Assembly: GCA_032718475.1 (NCBI GenBank)
Contig: JAUCBJ010003758.1
Span: 17,905 to 81,904, forward strand
From: Nemertoderma westbladi
Taxonomy: Eukaryota; Xenacoelomorpha; Nemertodermatida; Nemertodermatidae
Direction: 5' to 3'
Length of the DNA: 64,000 nt
Under the pieces are notes generated by a model. The model saw only the letters and a list, made by a program, of their open reading frames with translations. It was not told the DNA's origin and ran no database searches. The stretch's first letter is position 1. Each line of letters opens with the position of its first letter. Positions 42,126 to 53,236 of this stretch are shown here, in pieces. A program made the position numbers and the translations under genes.

Positions 42126-43538
42126 ATGGATGACGACAGTACCGGTATCAGTCAGATAGCTGACAGCAGTAGGCCTGCTACCAGACTCAGTACTACTGGC
42201 ATTAATGGTGATTCCAATACTATGGGTCTACCGCGGGGGCCTGTATGGGCAGATGAAGCCGACACAACACCGATTATAAATACATGTTTGTCCTTTGTGT
42301 TACAAGGGATGTCGTCATGCATGTTTGAGGTTATTCGCGACTCCTGTCTGGGTAGATTTACATCGGAAGAGGTAAGGAATGCGAAACTTGTGCTGTTTAG
42401 TAGATGCGGAGCCGGAGCCGTCATTGTTAATCGCAGAGACACCACTGAGAGGTCTGCGTCCGAAGCGAATTTTAGGGATCTTTGGGATAAACTAAAGGAA
42501 CTAGACGTCAATGGTAAGATTCCAGTGATGGCAGTTCTGGCATTGGAGGCTCTGTCCCTGCCGTGCTTACAGTCTTTAGGATCGGGTAGAGTTGCTAGTG
42601 CAGCAAAGGTCGGTATTGTAGACGAGAAAATCAACAAGCTACATAAACTATTTACAGATAAGATGAAATCTATAGAATCAAGTTTCTCAGTTCAGTTGCG
42701 CGATCTACATGGAGTCATTCGTGAGATGAGACCTATGTTTACCGGCGTCGGCCCAGGGAGGGCAGTGGGTCCTGCAGTTGGGACGACTTTAATTGATAGA
42801 GTTGGTCCTACAGGAGGTGGCGGCTCAGGGGTGAATGAGGTCGCTCCTCAGCTACAATTCCCACCAGCTCCAGAATGGGCCACCCAGGGTACAGACCATG
42901 GCATGTCCAGGCCCAGCAGCTTTGTGGCTGCTGCAAGTCGTTTTGCACCATCGGTGCCATCGAGAGGTAGGCAGAGTTACGTCAGGCAGAGTACCGGTAA
43001 TTATTATTCCCCGCTGGGTACACCAACGCAGTCTCCGCGCATACAAGAACGAGGTAGCACTAAATGGCCAAGGAACTCTCCCTCCGCAGCTATGGAAATC
43101 GTTGAACTCGAGGGTTCTCCGGGGTTTCAGAAGGTCCCCCAAAGACGGCGCAACCGTGAGTTTGTAGTTGGTACTAAACAAAGTCCTGGAGTTAGTGGCG
43201 ATGGGGATACGTCCGGGGCTCGCAAGTCCAGCCTACGAGTGGCTTCGTTGGATGTTTTCGTTTTTCGACTCTGGGCTGATACTACGGTACAGGATATTGT
43301 GGACTCCTTGGAATGTCAAGCGATTAAAGTTTCTTTAGCGAGCGTGAAGAGAATTTCACATCCGGAATTGATGAATGCGAGCTTCAGGGTTTCGCTTGCG
43401 GCAAATAATGTAGAGAAAGCGCTCCTGCTCTCAACTTGGCCGGCGGGGGTCTGTGTTCGCAAGTGGGTACACAATAGCTCTTCTCAGGGTCAACGCAGTG
43501 GTGGCATCAATGGGGACAACGGGATTTACTTCCACTAG
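42126..43538 (+). CDS. LINE ORF1 protein (element G), intact frame
   Basis: The ATG at 42,126 in the favourable context caaaaATGg gives 470 residues. The N-terminal third holds a globular region ('FTSEEVRNAKLVLFSRCGAG'), followed by a heptad-like coiled coil (about 165-210, 'DEKINKLHKLFTDKMKSIES'), a long Gly/Pro/Ser-rich low-complexity part, and a C-terminal RRM-like fold ('VFVFRLWADTTVQDIVDSL' ... 'STWPAGVCVRKW'). This layout is typical of nucleic-acid-binding ORF1 proteins of CR1/L2-type LINEs and chaperones the element RNA. No endonuclease-RT ORF follows on this strand; the copy is cut soon after the stop. Confidence 0.7.
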   Translation: MDDDSTGISQIADSSRPATRLSTTGINGDSNTMGLPRGPVWADEADTTPIINTCLSFVLQGMSSCMFEVIRDSCLGRFTSEEVRNAKLVLFSRCGAGAVIVNRRDTTERSASEANFRDLWDKLKELDVNGKIPVMAVLALEALSLPCLQSLGSGRVASAAKVGIVDEKINKLHKLFTDKMKSIESSFSVQLRDLHGVIREMRPMFTGVGPGRAVGPAVGTTLIDRVGPTGGGGSGVNEVAPQLQFPPAPEWATQGTDHGMSRPSSFVAAASRFAPSVPSRGRQSYVRQSTGNYYSPLGTPTQSPRIQERGSTKWPRNSPSAAMEIVELEGSPGFQKVPQRRRNREFVVGTKQSPGVSGDGDTSGARKSSLRVASLDVFVFRLWADTTVQDIVDSLECQAIKVSLASVKRISHPELMNASFRVSLAANNVEKALLLSTWPAGVCVRKWVHNSSSQGQRSGGINGDNGIYFH

Positions 43539-43801
43539 AGCTCAAGTCGTGTAACTTGTACTCTTTAAACTTATTGTACACTAGGCGTTTACTTACTTAT
43601 ATAATATAATATTTTATATTATTATATATTTAATCTTTAATCCAGGCAAATGGGGCGCCCATAAAAACACAGATGACAAACAGAAATAAGCACAATGTTA
43701 CAAGTACATAATTAAAGTATTACCAATATTAAACAAGCAAAATAATAGTTAGTTAGGCCTGTGTGATAGGGTAAAATAATATAGAATAATATTAATGATA
43801 A

Positions 43802-44236
43802 TTAAAAATTACAACAAAGCAAATAACTAGGCGTATGATATGGGAGGTAGGTGTTAACTAAAAGAATAGACTGGTTATTAACGCTGCTAATTTTAATACC
43901 AAAGAGTCTATTATCATCAAAATTTATGATGTCAACAGACCCGGCTAAACTAGATTTGTAAAGGATACCGAGACCACCGGAGGGTCTCCCGTTAATTAAG
44001 TTTAAACTGAGGTCACAGGGAGATATACCCTGGGCGTAATAGCGACTATCAATGGACGACAAAAACCCTATGTCCTGTACAGGTAACATATGCTCCTGTA
44101 AGAATATAATGTCACAGGATAGATCACACAGGCCTCTAATTGCACTTAACGAATGTGGTGTTCGCACAGAGTTGCAGTTGTAAGAGGCAACTTTAAGGTT
44201 GCCGATATTCTCAGTTATTCGACTTGTTGATGCCAT
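43802..44236 (-). pseudogene. LINE F ORF2, N-terminal endonuclease fragment
   Basis: Starting from the internal Met at 44,236, the frame gives an APE-type endonuclease start: 'LKVASYNCNSVRTPHSLSAI' (the conserved N), 'CDIIFLQEHML' (the catalytic E in L-Q-E), 'GGLGILYKSSLAG' and 'ILLVNTYLPYHTPS' (the conserved N-x-Y-x-P). It stops before the later catalytic boxes. It lies just downstream of ORF1, as ORF2 should. Confidence 0.8.
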
Positions 44237-44351
44237 TGATACAAATAATAAAATGTACAAAAATATATTCATAATTGGTTATTGCTTAAAAAGTATAAAA
44301 AATATTAAAACTGAAAATTGATTAAGATAAATTAATATATATATATTTAGG

Positions 44352-45746
44352 TTATGAGGTATCGGGACCGGTACTAATGCTTTTCTCCGAAATAACGGCG
44401 TTACTTACATCAGTTACCGGTACCTGCTGATGGGTGCCCGGTTGGGAATCCACTCTAGGTGGTAGTGGTGTCACTCCGACCGATGTAACCTGCTGCTGAG
44501 GTTGTGAGGAGCTACGGGCAGCCGAGAGGGAACCGGTAGGCCGCTGTTGGGAGACGAAGTTACCGATACGACAGTAACGGGGCCAGATATCACCATCAAG
44601 AAGAATATCCGCTTCTTCATCTTTACAGCTGATAATGAACGAACGGTACGATGGATTTGGGTTGGAACCAATGGCCATACACTTGATATCCAGGTTAACG
44701 TTACACTTTACGAAAGCCGTAATCTCCTGAGCTTGAACCTCGGGGGCACAACCAGTTAAGAACAACTTGCGAAGTGGCTGAACAGTGGCAAACCCCAATG
44801 AGCTGGACTTACCATGAATGTATTTTGTTCGATGACCCGGTGGCTGCGAGCGACGCCCGTCATCTCCAGATCCGCGAGCCGGTACTTTGCGAGCACTCGT
44901 TGGTTTCTTATCCTTAACTGGTTTGCCGGCACGCCCAACCTTGACGTATGGCACCCCGCCATCCCCTCTGTGGGTCGGCCAGGAAGAGGTAGTTACATTC
45001 GACTGAATTGGATGTGGTATGACCTCTTCGATCGATGCGGTAGACTCGGAGTCGGAATCCAGCTGATCAGTACCGGTAAGGTCAGGTACCAAATAAATTG
45101 ACTTAGGGATAGGTTTCTTCTTTCTCTGCCTCTTGGACTTGGACAAAGAATTAACAGCCTCCGCGACATTCAGACCACCAGAGACCGAACTGAGGCCTGG
45201 ACTAGTACAAGTGCCGGTAGCAGTATCGGGGGTTGCAGCAGAACAGCTGACAACAGTCGGGGCATTTAGATTACTCTCCATTACCGCAATACGATCCTGG
45301 AGAGAGCTAACCATGTTTAGAAGGAACAGCATATCAGAGTCTGTGGACCCAAACGGCGGGATAACAGATAGATCGCACGGAACGAAAATTGGCCTAGGTT
45401 CCAAGGCCTGGAACCCTGGAAATTCGAACATCTCTAGGATATCCTTTACAATAAGTTTCCTCATATCCTCACCTTGTTTCCTGTTCTTCGCGAAGCTCTG
45501 TTTCGAAAGACCAGCTCTCCTCTCGTTCGAGCTACCCGAACCCGACGATAGCAAATCTAAGAGAAGGGTCTTGGCCTCCTTCAGCAGCGCATCTGGAAAC
45601 TTTGGCCACGGCCCAATGACAGCGGCAATTGAGTTGGGGTGCAACCCACGGGTGTGGGCAGTCCAGATGTAGGCTAAAATATCATTCCCTACATGACAGC
45701 AGGGACTAACAGCAACATCGGGTGGTATGTCCTCATCTAAGGTCAT
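44352..45746 (-). CDS. LINE ORF1 protein (element F), intact frame
   Basis: The ATG at 45,746-45,744 begins 'MTLDEDIPPDVAVSPCC' and gives 464 residues; the open frame extends upstream without protein character. Its order is the same as in element G. An N-terminal region with 'LLKEAKTLLLDLL' is followed by a short coiled coil ('DSDMLFLLNMVSSLQDRIAVME'). Then come a basic run, KRQRKKK, a Ser/Pro-rich linker, and a C-terminal RRM-like domain ('KLFLTGCAPEVQAQEITAFV' ... 'GDIWPRYCRIGNFV'). It probably binds the LINE RNA. It precedes the ORF2 fragment on the same strand. Confidence 0.75.
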   Translation of the reverse strand: MTLDEDIPPDVAVSPCCHVGNDILAYIWTAHTRGLHPNSIAAVIGPWPKFPDALLKEAKTLLLDLLSSGSGSSNERRAGLSKQSFAKNRKQGEDMRKLIVKDILEMFEFPGFQALEPRPIFVPCDLSVIPPFGSTDSDMLFLLNMVSSLQDRIAVMESNLNAPTVVSCSAATPDTATGTCTSPGLSSVSGGLNVAEAVNSLSKSKRQRKKKPIPKSIYLVPDLTGTDQLDSDSESTASIEEVIPHPIQSNVTTSSWPTHRGDGGVPYVKVGRAGKPVKDKKPTSARKVPARGSGDDGRRSQPPGHRTKYIHGKSSSLGFATVQPLRKLFLTGCAPEVQAQEITAFVKCNVNLDIKCMAIGSNPNPSYRSFIISCKDEEADILLDGDIWPRYCRIGNFVSQQRPTGSLSAARSSSQPQQQVTSVGVTPLPPRVDSQPGTHQQVPVTDVSNAVISEKSISTGPDTS

Positions 45747-45889
45747 ACTCGCTGTGGTGCAGCAGTAGGTCAGTAGGTACCAGGGTCCGGGACCGGGGTA
45801 GGCAGGTAGGTGGTAGGTACTATCTGTAATATGGAGTTTGAAGAATTGGAAAATCCATATATATAATAATATATAAGCTTTCCCACTAT

Positions 45890-46045
45890 TAGGGCCACCT
45901 TTTAAAGGTCCAATGGCCCTTAAATGGCCTTGGGCTTGGAGCAATGGCCCGAATCCTACTACGATGGTCCAAAAGGTACACGTCCTCTTAGGGCAAATAT
46001 GGCCCACCTAGAACAAAATGGCCCAATCTAGGCATAATGGCCCAA
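45890..46045. repeat. Degenerate 'atggccc'-rich repeat block
   Basis: Repeated words aatggcccaa, ggcccacc and atggcctt occur every ~15-30 bp. Related words in the opposite sense fill 47,700-48,135, and scattered ones occur at 50,285-50,380, 50,690-50,770 and 51,125-51,265. Confidence 0.5.
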
Positions 46046-46898
46046 AATAAACAATTACAAGGAAATTGCCTTTAGTTCTTATGAATTTAACTTGCACCCC
46101 TAGCGGTAAACAATAGTATTTATTATCAATTTAATTCTACAGCCAAAAATGCCTTTGCAGATATTTTAAAAAAGATATATATCTATAATAACGCATACAA
46201 TTCACTTTTGTGTAATTTCTGATTATGAGTTGTACAATAAGTAGTTTTTAGACGATTTTAAATCTTTCGTTATAGATAATTATTATCACTTATGACCGAC
46301 AGTCAAAATCGCGGATGTGATTTCTCGAGTTAATGGCGCAAAGTGACCGGAAACACAAAATATGTGTTTTTTAGATGATTTAAAAAATTAATTTATTTAA
46401 ATTTCAAACATTAGTGGCGGTGTTTTCCACCCAAAACAATAAACAATACCTTTTCACTAATGGTCAATTTGCGCCACTATTTGGATGTCTCAGCCGTTTG
46501 AAGATCGAAACTTGTGCAAACAAAATATGTTAAATTGTAAATAACACTACTGTAAATAACAACAGGTTTTAATAAATTCCCACTGACAACCGATTCAAAT
46601 TTGTGCTTTTTTAAGAAATAATGTATGACCGTTCGGTACCTCTAGGAAGGATAACTTATCACTATTTCGCGTACTATACACTTCATTATTAACATTTTGT
46701 CATTGGTGGGGGATTAGTTTATAGACTAGCCTAAATACATCTTACGACCCCTACGAATTCCATCCCCCACCAGTAATTCATATATTGGAGACATAAATGT
46801 AGACGTTTTGCCTCTTACCCTAATGTAACAATTATCTATAGGCCTATTAAATATAATGTGAATTTTATCCCGTATTAATTAAATCTAATAACTATTTA
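46046..46898. other. Gene-free AT-rich stretch
   Basis: No frame of note and no recognised repeat. Confidence 0.4.
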
Positions 46899-47040
46899 CA
46901 TCATTGTGTGCAAAGTAGCACTTTGCAGCGTTATGACCCGAGTTTATTTATGTACCGAGCGAGCGCAGCGAGGGAGGTTTACATCAATAAACAAGGGTCT
47001 TTAACGCTGAAAAGTGACCTTTGCAAGCAATGATGTATGT
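46899..47040. repeat. Foldback element, ~57-bp imperfect inverted arms
   Basis: The left arm (46,899-46,956, 'catcattgtgtgcaaag', 'cagcgttatgaccc') and the right arm (about 46,980-47,038, 'gggtctttaacgctg', 'gcaagcaatgatg') are inverse complements with mismatches. The centre, ccgagcgagcgcagcgagg, is GC-rich. It shares 'actttgcagcgttatga' with the palindrome at 47,572-47,600. Confidence 0.7.
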
Positions 47041-47652
47041 AATTTTGTTACATTAACTCAACTTATCAGCGTTCGGTATATGAAGAAAAGATTTTATGGT
47101 TGCTCATTTATACATTTTAATCATGTACTATATCGAATATAAGTGAAATTTATTAACAGGTACACTGGTACACAGTATTAATTATACATTTAAATCTAAT
47201 TAAAGTTTATTGGAAGTTATCTGCTGTTTGGATGTGATAAATCATTAATCCATCTTGACTATAGTCGACTGAAGCAAACTTATTCACCATCTGTGTCCGT
47301 ACAGTTTTACTGAACACTGTCGTCACTTTCTTTGGTTAATTTAGTGTCTTCTATTGGACGTTTCGCCATAATGGATTAAAGTACACGTTAAACAATTATT
47401 TACATCCAGTAGCTAGTCCCGTCACTGCAAATTGGATAATAAAGCTGCACTCATTAACATAAATGGAAATAATACATTCTGGAATACGGTAATTTTGTTA
47501 ATTACAAAATACGGTAATTTAGTTGTTTCCATGTCATTGATTACTTTGCAACGTTCCGTCCTATAGGCCGCAACGCTGCAAAGTAGTACTTTGCAGCGTT
47601 ATGAGTAATTCTCCAGAACGCTGTTAAGTTGACATAATGTAACAAAATATAT
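47041..47652. mobile_element. MITE with ~35-bp terminal inverted repeats and an internal palindrome
   Basis: The left end 'ttttgttacattaactcaac' (from about 47,043) matches the inverse of the right end 'gttgacataatgtaacaaaa' (to about 47,650), and both continue into 'agcgtt'. Near the right end lies a perfect 14-bp palindrome, AACGCTGCAAAGTA-g-TACTTTGCAGCGTT (47,572-47,600). The interior is AT-rich and non-coding. The target-site duplication is not clear. Confidence 0.6.
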
Positions 47653-47699
47653 TGTAACAAACATTTCATTTTTTTATTTTTAGATAATCTAAATAATAT

Positions 47700-48135
47700 T
47701 TGTCAATTGGGTGGCTCCAAGGGGACATTGTCTTGTAAGAACCATTATATTTTTTAGTGGCCCTTTATGAACAGTGACTAATTAAGGCCATTTCGAACTT
47801 TTGGCTCAAATGGAACATGGTCTTGCATGGGCCATCGCCTTTTCAAAGGCGTTTGATAAAAATTGGCTAATATCGGGCCACATTAAGGTTGAGTGGCTCC
47901 AAGCGACACTATCCAATATGGGCCATTTCAGATTTGAATGGCTTTAAGGGAAAATTGCCTAATATACTGTATATGAAATATAATTCATATTTAAGTGGCT
48001 CTAATGGACAATGTCTTGTAAGAGCCATTTCATTTTTTGGTTTTTATGAACAGTGTCCAATAGAGGTCATTTTGAATTTTAGTGGCTCCAATGGAATATT
48101 GTATTGCATGGGACAATCATTTTTAAAGGTTTTTA
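47700..48135. repeat. Degenerate tandem repeat ('gtggctccaa.gga.attgtctt')
   Basis: Related blocks begin near 47,709, 47,893, 47,994 and 48,081 with 'gtggctc.aa', and are followed by 'gggccattt' or 'gagccatttc' words. The first and third blocks match over a longer span (a ~285-bp higher-order period). Non-coding; the 89-codon frame here is a product of the repeat. Confidence 0.55.
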
Positions 48136-48464
48136 TAAATATATTCAAATTAAATTAAACAGTATTAGATAAAGCGGTTTTTTTTGTGAGAGAAATCCAG
48201 AAGTCCAATTTTTTCTTTTGAAAAATAGCTTTTATCATGAGGTTTTTATTCTAGAACATTTGACATTTTGACAGTAAGATTGTAGCTAGAAATTTTGATT
48301 TTGTGTTAGCCAATACTTTTTATTAGCTCGTGAAACAATAAAAATTTAAAATTAAAAAAAAAATTTATTGTTGAAATTACTTTAATTGCTTTTATTATTT
48401 ATTAGCTACCATAAGTTTTACTAGATATCATGATAATTTAATTGAAAAATTTCAAAAATTTTAA

Positions 48465-49912
48465 GTCCGCGTTTACACTACCGAGTCAAAGTCAAGGTCA
48501 AATTCAAAAGAAAATAAATAATATAGCTAGCTAGCAATAATAAATAATAATACATTATATAGACCTAATATAATACCGGTACATAAGGGCATTCAAGAAA
48601 AAATTAATTTCATGTGATATGTTTTACAATTTGTCTTTTAAAACCATATTAGTACCGGGCTATAAAATGCTGTACAAATACCGGGGGGGGGGGGGGTCAT
48701 ATTGACCCCTCCCTCTAAAATCTACAAATATTAACGAAAACGTCTGAATTTACTGGGGTGGTAATATTGCAGCACCAAAATTACAAGTAGTGCACAATTT
48801 CCACAAAATTTGAAAGTTACATTTTTCGGCTAATTGTTTTTCAATATAGGTTTTCTGGGGCGCAAAATACATTGGAAAATATTAAAAAATGATATGATTA
48901 CCATAAATGGCTGTTTAGTCCTCTCTGCGTAGGAAAAAAATGAAAAAACAAGTAACCAGCACTTTTCAGTTAGAACACAAAATTTTTAATTCACTTATAT
49001 GATGCTACAGTATAAATTCACATTTTCGTACCCATCACCAAAAGGTACAAGTTTGCGATGTCCAGTGCTGTTTTTATTGATTCCATCGGATTCAGGACCC
49101 TAACAAACCCGTATAACGCAAGAAACAAGATGGCACAATCAATTGATATATTTGATGGTTTTCAAAATTTGGTGCTAGCACCACATTTTGCACCCACTTC
49201 CGAAAAATACAAGTTTGAGATGTCTAGTTCGATAATTATATATTCCATTGAATTCAGAACAGCCATAAACCTCTAAAATGCAAGAAATAAATTGTCACAT
49301 GCAATTTTATCTATTGAATGGATTTTCAAAATTTCGTGCTAGCACCAAAATTTGCACACAGCACCGAAAAATACAAGTTTGATACGCTTGGTGCAACTCG
49401 TATATATTTCATCGAAACCAGAACCCCAAAAAACCCCAATTGCGTAAAAAACAAGTTTCAAACAATCAATTTACAAAATTGACATATTTCAAAATTTGGT
49501 GCTGGCACCAAAATTTGGCACCCGACGAAAAAAACAAGTTTGAAATTTCTAAATCAATTTATATGAATTCCATCCAATTGCTAAGACCAAAAAACCGGTG
49601 TAAATAAAAAATAGAGATGTTACAATTCATATTTAATGAAATGTAATTTTCAAAAAACGTCTCAAAAAAAGTGCCAAAAGTAGGGTTAAAAAATGGTGCT
49701 ATAACTCGAAAACTACCCAATATTTTTGAAAACGGTTTTCACTACTAGGAATACAATAGATTTTTAGGAAAAGTCATAAAATTTCAGATTCCCAACTGCG
49801 TTTGTTTCAGAATTATAATAAAAAAAACCACGGGGGGGGTCATATTGGCCCCCTCCCCCCCAGGTTTAATAGGGTTAACTTTGACTTTGACTCGGTAGTG
49901 TGAACGCGGCCT
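48465..49912. mobile_element. Outer MITE with ~35-bp TIRs, split by a TTAA-type MITE
   Basis: The left end 'ccgcgtttacactaccgagt' followed by 'caaagtcaag' (48,465-48,500) and the right end, its inverse 'actcggtagtgtgaacgcgg' (to 49,912), form terminal inverted repeats. The material between the left portion (to about 48,641) and 49,875 is the inner element; without it the outer MITE is only ~220 bp. Confidence 0.7.
48642..49871. mobile_element. TTAA-type MITE with ~162-bp tandem repeats, copy 2
   Basis: The right end 'ccccaggtttaataggg' followed by TTAA mirrors the TTAA-CCCTATTA end of the element at 4,883-5,920. The left end begins near 48,642 after TTAA with 'aaccatattagtaccggg', less well conserved. 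Both sides carry G/C runs beside 'ggggtcatattg.cccc'. Inside, at least four tandem units of ~162 bp carry 'tacaagtttg' at 49,046, 49,208 and 49,372 and a variant at ~49,533. Words such as 'ggttttctggggcgc' and 'gcaccaaaatt' are shared with copy 1. Confidence 0.6.
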
Positions 49913-51833
49913 AAAAAGTTATTTTATTCATTTTATATACGCATTATATCCATCCCGTTCTTTTTAAATACTAACCAGGCCTTTGTCTAAAAAATATTTG
50001 TTCTAAAACATTAATTTTTTCAAAATAAAATGGCTAAATTTCAAAAAAAGTAAATTATCAAAAACTAGCTAGTAAATATTTAATTTGGTGAGAGGTGTAT
50101 GCATACTGAACCAGTACCCACTATTTTACAGTCAAAATAGCCAAGTTGCTATAAAAGTTTCCGGCCACTTTGCTGGTGAAGTTGCTGGTAAAGTTGCCAC
50201 GTGTAAACATTAAACAGCGATTAAATTAAATTGTTCCAAACACATTGCTAGTTGCCGAGAAAGTTGCTCTAAAAGTTGCCACGTGTAAACAGGCCTTTAG
50301 GACAGGGGGCATTGTTTTGTAGGGGCCATATCCTTTTTAATGGCCTTTTAAGTACATGGTCTAAAGTAGGCCATTTTGCTGCTATTAAAATTCAATAAAC
50401 ATGTCCACTTTCAGTGAGAAATAGTAAATAAATTCAGAAAATAAAAAAAGTTAATGAAAATATAAATCGTAAGATCGATATTATGAAATGTAAGCAAATA
50501 AGACAATACCGATGGATCGTAATATTGTTATTTTCGCAGACTACATATTAAATTTAGAAATGAAGCGACATATTAAACACCTTTAACTAAGAATTATATT
50601 TTGTCATGAAATCGGCTATTTCTCCGCCGATTTTTGCTGGAATGTTTTGAAATTTGTTCAGAAATGTTGACACTTGTTCAGAATACCATTTGCACAAAAA
50701 GGCACTTTTGGCCACAGCAGAGTGCCATTTTGTGGCCTATTTTTTTAATTATTTGGTTTGGCCATTTTTAAACACACCAGACGATAATTAGTACCACAAA
50801 AAATAACTTTCAAATATAGTTTAAGATTTCAAAATGTTTCAGATTTAGTCATTAAAAACGTATGTTAATTCTAGGAAAAGTTAAGGGATTTGAATATTGA
50901 GTATTTCTGTGAATACAGACTCAGACACACACGGGCACGATGTTACTCCCCCCGCTGTTACTTCCCAGTCCCACCGTTGTTAACAACAGTTATTGTATCA
51001 TATAATAAAAAATATAGGTCTACATCCACTGAAGTGCCCATCGTGAAGTGAAATCCCAAGTGAAGTGCGATATCAAGATTTCCTTAGAATATGCCCTGAA
51101 TTAGAAATACAGAGATATGAAATGGCCCTAAAACCTAAAACAAATATATTAAATGGCCTTCCCAGGAAAATACACCCATGTTAGATTGAGTTCATAATCT
51201 ACAGTTAATTACTTTAAATTTATTAACAGTGGCCCCTTTATAATATCAAAATATAAAATATGGCCCTAAATTCATAAATTAATTTTATTGATGTCTATTG
51301 GCAGAAATAGACTGGCAGACAGACATGTGTCAAACGGAAAAGACAGGGGGAAGGATAATTGGGATTACAATCAGAGATGTGAGGCAAAGGTGGCTTCTAC
51401 TGCTTGCCTTGCCATTTGCCCATCGCCTTATAAGTTAATAATAAAAGTAAGTAATAATCGGTTCGTAAGTGGCTTGTAAGCCGCTTACAAAAGGCATTAG
51501 GTAAGGAAATCTTCGATTCTGCCGTCGCCACGCGTTGCGGCTTCCGGTATTTCCGTTCGGGGTACCGGCGACGCACGAGGTGTGACATCGGTAGAATCTC
51601 GGGTTCTCCTTCTCGATTCGTCTACTGTCGATCTGTCCAGGTCGCACGAGTCATAGTCGGTAGGGGGGTATCGAGTCGAATGGGGTGTGTCACTCATGTC
51701 TTATTATATACGTCAAGTACGGGTAATAAAATGTCAAAGTATCTGAATGTTGAAATGTCAAACTTACCTTGATATATATAGTATATATATACCCTAACCG
51801 GTACAAATAAATCAACAAAGTCAGAATGTCGAA
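49913..51833. other. Gene-free stretch with repeat fragments
   Basis: The word aagttgccacgtgtaaaca occurs twice (about 50,191 and 50,276), the second at a 'caggcctttagg' end, and looks like part of a transposon terminus. Scattered 'atggccctaaa' words relate to the block at 45,890. Frames at 51,288-51,697 overlap on both strands and have no recognisable character. Confidence 0.5.
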
Positions 51834-52206
51834 TTATTGGGAATTGTAGCTTTATTTTATACTCACATCAATAATAAATAACTAGCACAATATTTATTGG
51901 GAATTGTAGCTTTATTTTATACTCACATCAATAATAAATAACTAGCACAATATTTATTGGGAATTGTAGCTTTATTTTATACTCACATCAATAATAAATA
52001 ACTAGCACAATATTTATTGGGAATTGTAGCTTTATTTTATACTCACATCAATAATAAATAACTAGCACAATATTTATTGGGAATTGTAGCTTTATTTTAT
52101 ACTCACATCAATAATAAATAACTAGCACAAAATTTATTGGGAATTGTAGCTTTATTTTATACTCACATCAATAATAAATAACTAGCACAATATTTATTGG
52201 GAATTG
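51834..52206. repeat. 60-bp satellite, array 1 (about 6 units)
   Basis: Exact 60-bp units, nearly identical, containing 'gaattgtagctttatttta', 'actcacatcaataataaata' and 'actagcacaatatttattgg'. The array continues at 53,237 beyond the LTR-like insertion. Confidence 0.97.
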
Positions 52207-53236
52207 TGACGGGATCAAGGGATCCCGATCGGATTTGTATATTACGCATCGCCGTGTTTCACCTTAGGGATTGTTGTTGGTGATATCTAGGCCGAGGCCG
52301 TTGCAGTGAAAACAATAAGGGGTTGATTGATGTTTCTTGATATTTGGATAATAGTATCAGTAATAACACAGTAAGAATTGCAGTTAAGCAGCATTGATAT
52401 GAGATGGATACCGGTAGATGTATGTGTGTTGGCGACGGTGACGGTATAGAATATCACCGGTCTGCACTAAACTGATGACTGAGTAAACTGAACCGGTAAT
52501 GGTATGCATTGATAATATATGTATAATTACTCCTACACTGCTGTGGCCTTTTCACCTGGTGGATGCTCTCCCTCGCCCCTATTGGCTAACAATCTACTTC
52601 ACGCCTCTCCCTCTCTCTGGGAGTGTCCCCCCCCTGTTGGCCCCTGCTGGTTGTTTTCCCCTTTCGAGGTGGATTGACCTCTAACCTCCCTTTGTGTGGC
52701 TTTGGGGTTGTGTTGTCCCCGGTGTTGGATTGTGACACGAGATTGGTTATTATCTCGTATCTCCAACATATTGCCGAAAAAGGTGCCACTTCCCATTTAT
52801 GAGGGTAATGCAGCGGAACTGAATCCGCTTACACTCCCCCCCATGCTATCATCCTGGTGAGAAGATAGCATCACCCATAAGTGCGCTTCAATTCCGCTGG
52901 AACCCGATCTACTATCGGGTGTGGGGTGGAGTTCTTTTCTTGGAGTCGGCTTTCCTGGCCGCTCCCTCTGGGTATGATGTTACTACCCCCTCTTGGTGCA
53001 ACCGCAACCTATGTTGCACCAAGACATCTGGCGTCTCGGTTTGAGACAATTGTGGACTCTTCTCACACAATTTTGTATCTCCACTCTACTCTAAACTGAC
53101 TCTAACTTCTTTAGTTTCACTCTAACTCCACTCTACTCTCGGACCTCTATGTCCCTCACTCTGCCTCTTACACCTCGCCCCCCACATCATCATCATAAAT
53201 GATGAGGGTAATGCAGCAGAACTGAATCCGCTTACA
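52207..53236 (+). mobile_element. LTR-like insertion (copy 2) in the satellite, ~1.03 kb
   Basis: It interrupts the satellite and is flanked by ggaattgt on both sides (52,200-52,207 and 53,237-53,244); the boundary T is ambiguous, so the duplication is 7 or 8 bp. The insert starts tgacggg and ends cttaca, i.e. TG...CA. The end sequence 'gaa(c)tgaatccgcttaca' occurs twice, at 52,833 and 53,236, so the insert may be one ~627-bp LTR plus ~370 bp of internal sequence plus a partial second LTR end. It has no coding capacity. A diverged relative lies at 1-707. Confidence 0.75.

Larger units (their letters stand above)
43590..45890 (-). mobile_element. LINE F, internally deleted (ORF1 plus start of ORF2 plus 3' end)
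   Basis: On the minus strand an intact ORF1 (45,746-44,352) is followed by the N-terminal part of an endonuclease ORF2 (44,236-43,802). About 200 bp then follow that look like a LINE 3' UTR ('gggcgccccatttgcctgga', ttaaag) and end in an AT microsatellite-like tail near 43,600. The rest of the endonuclease and the whole RT are absent, so the copy is a non-autonomous internal deletion product. The 5' boundary near 45,890 is approximate. Confidence 0.6.

Noticed and set aside
51288-51697. Cluster of four ~63-70-codon frames as a small gene
   Set aside because: Overlapping frames on both strands, none with a recognisable motif or preferred composition.
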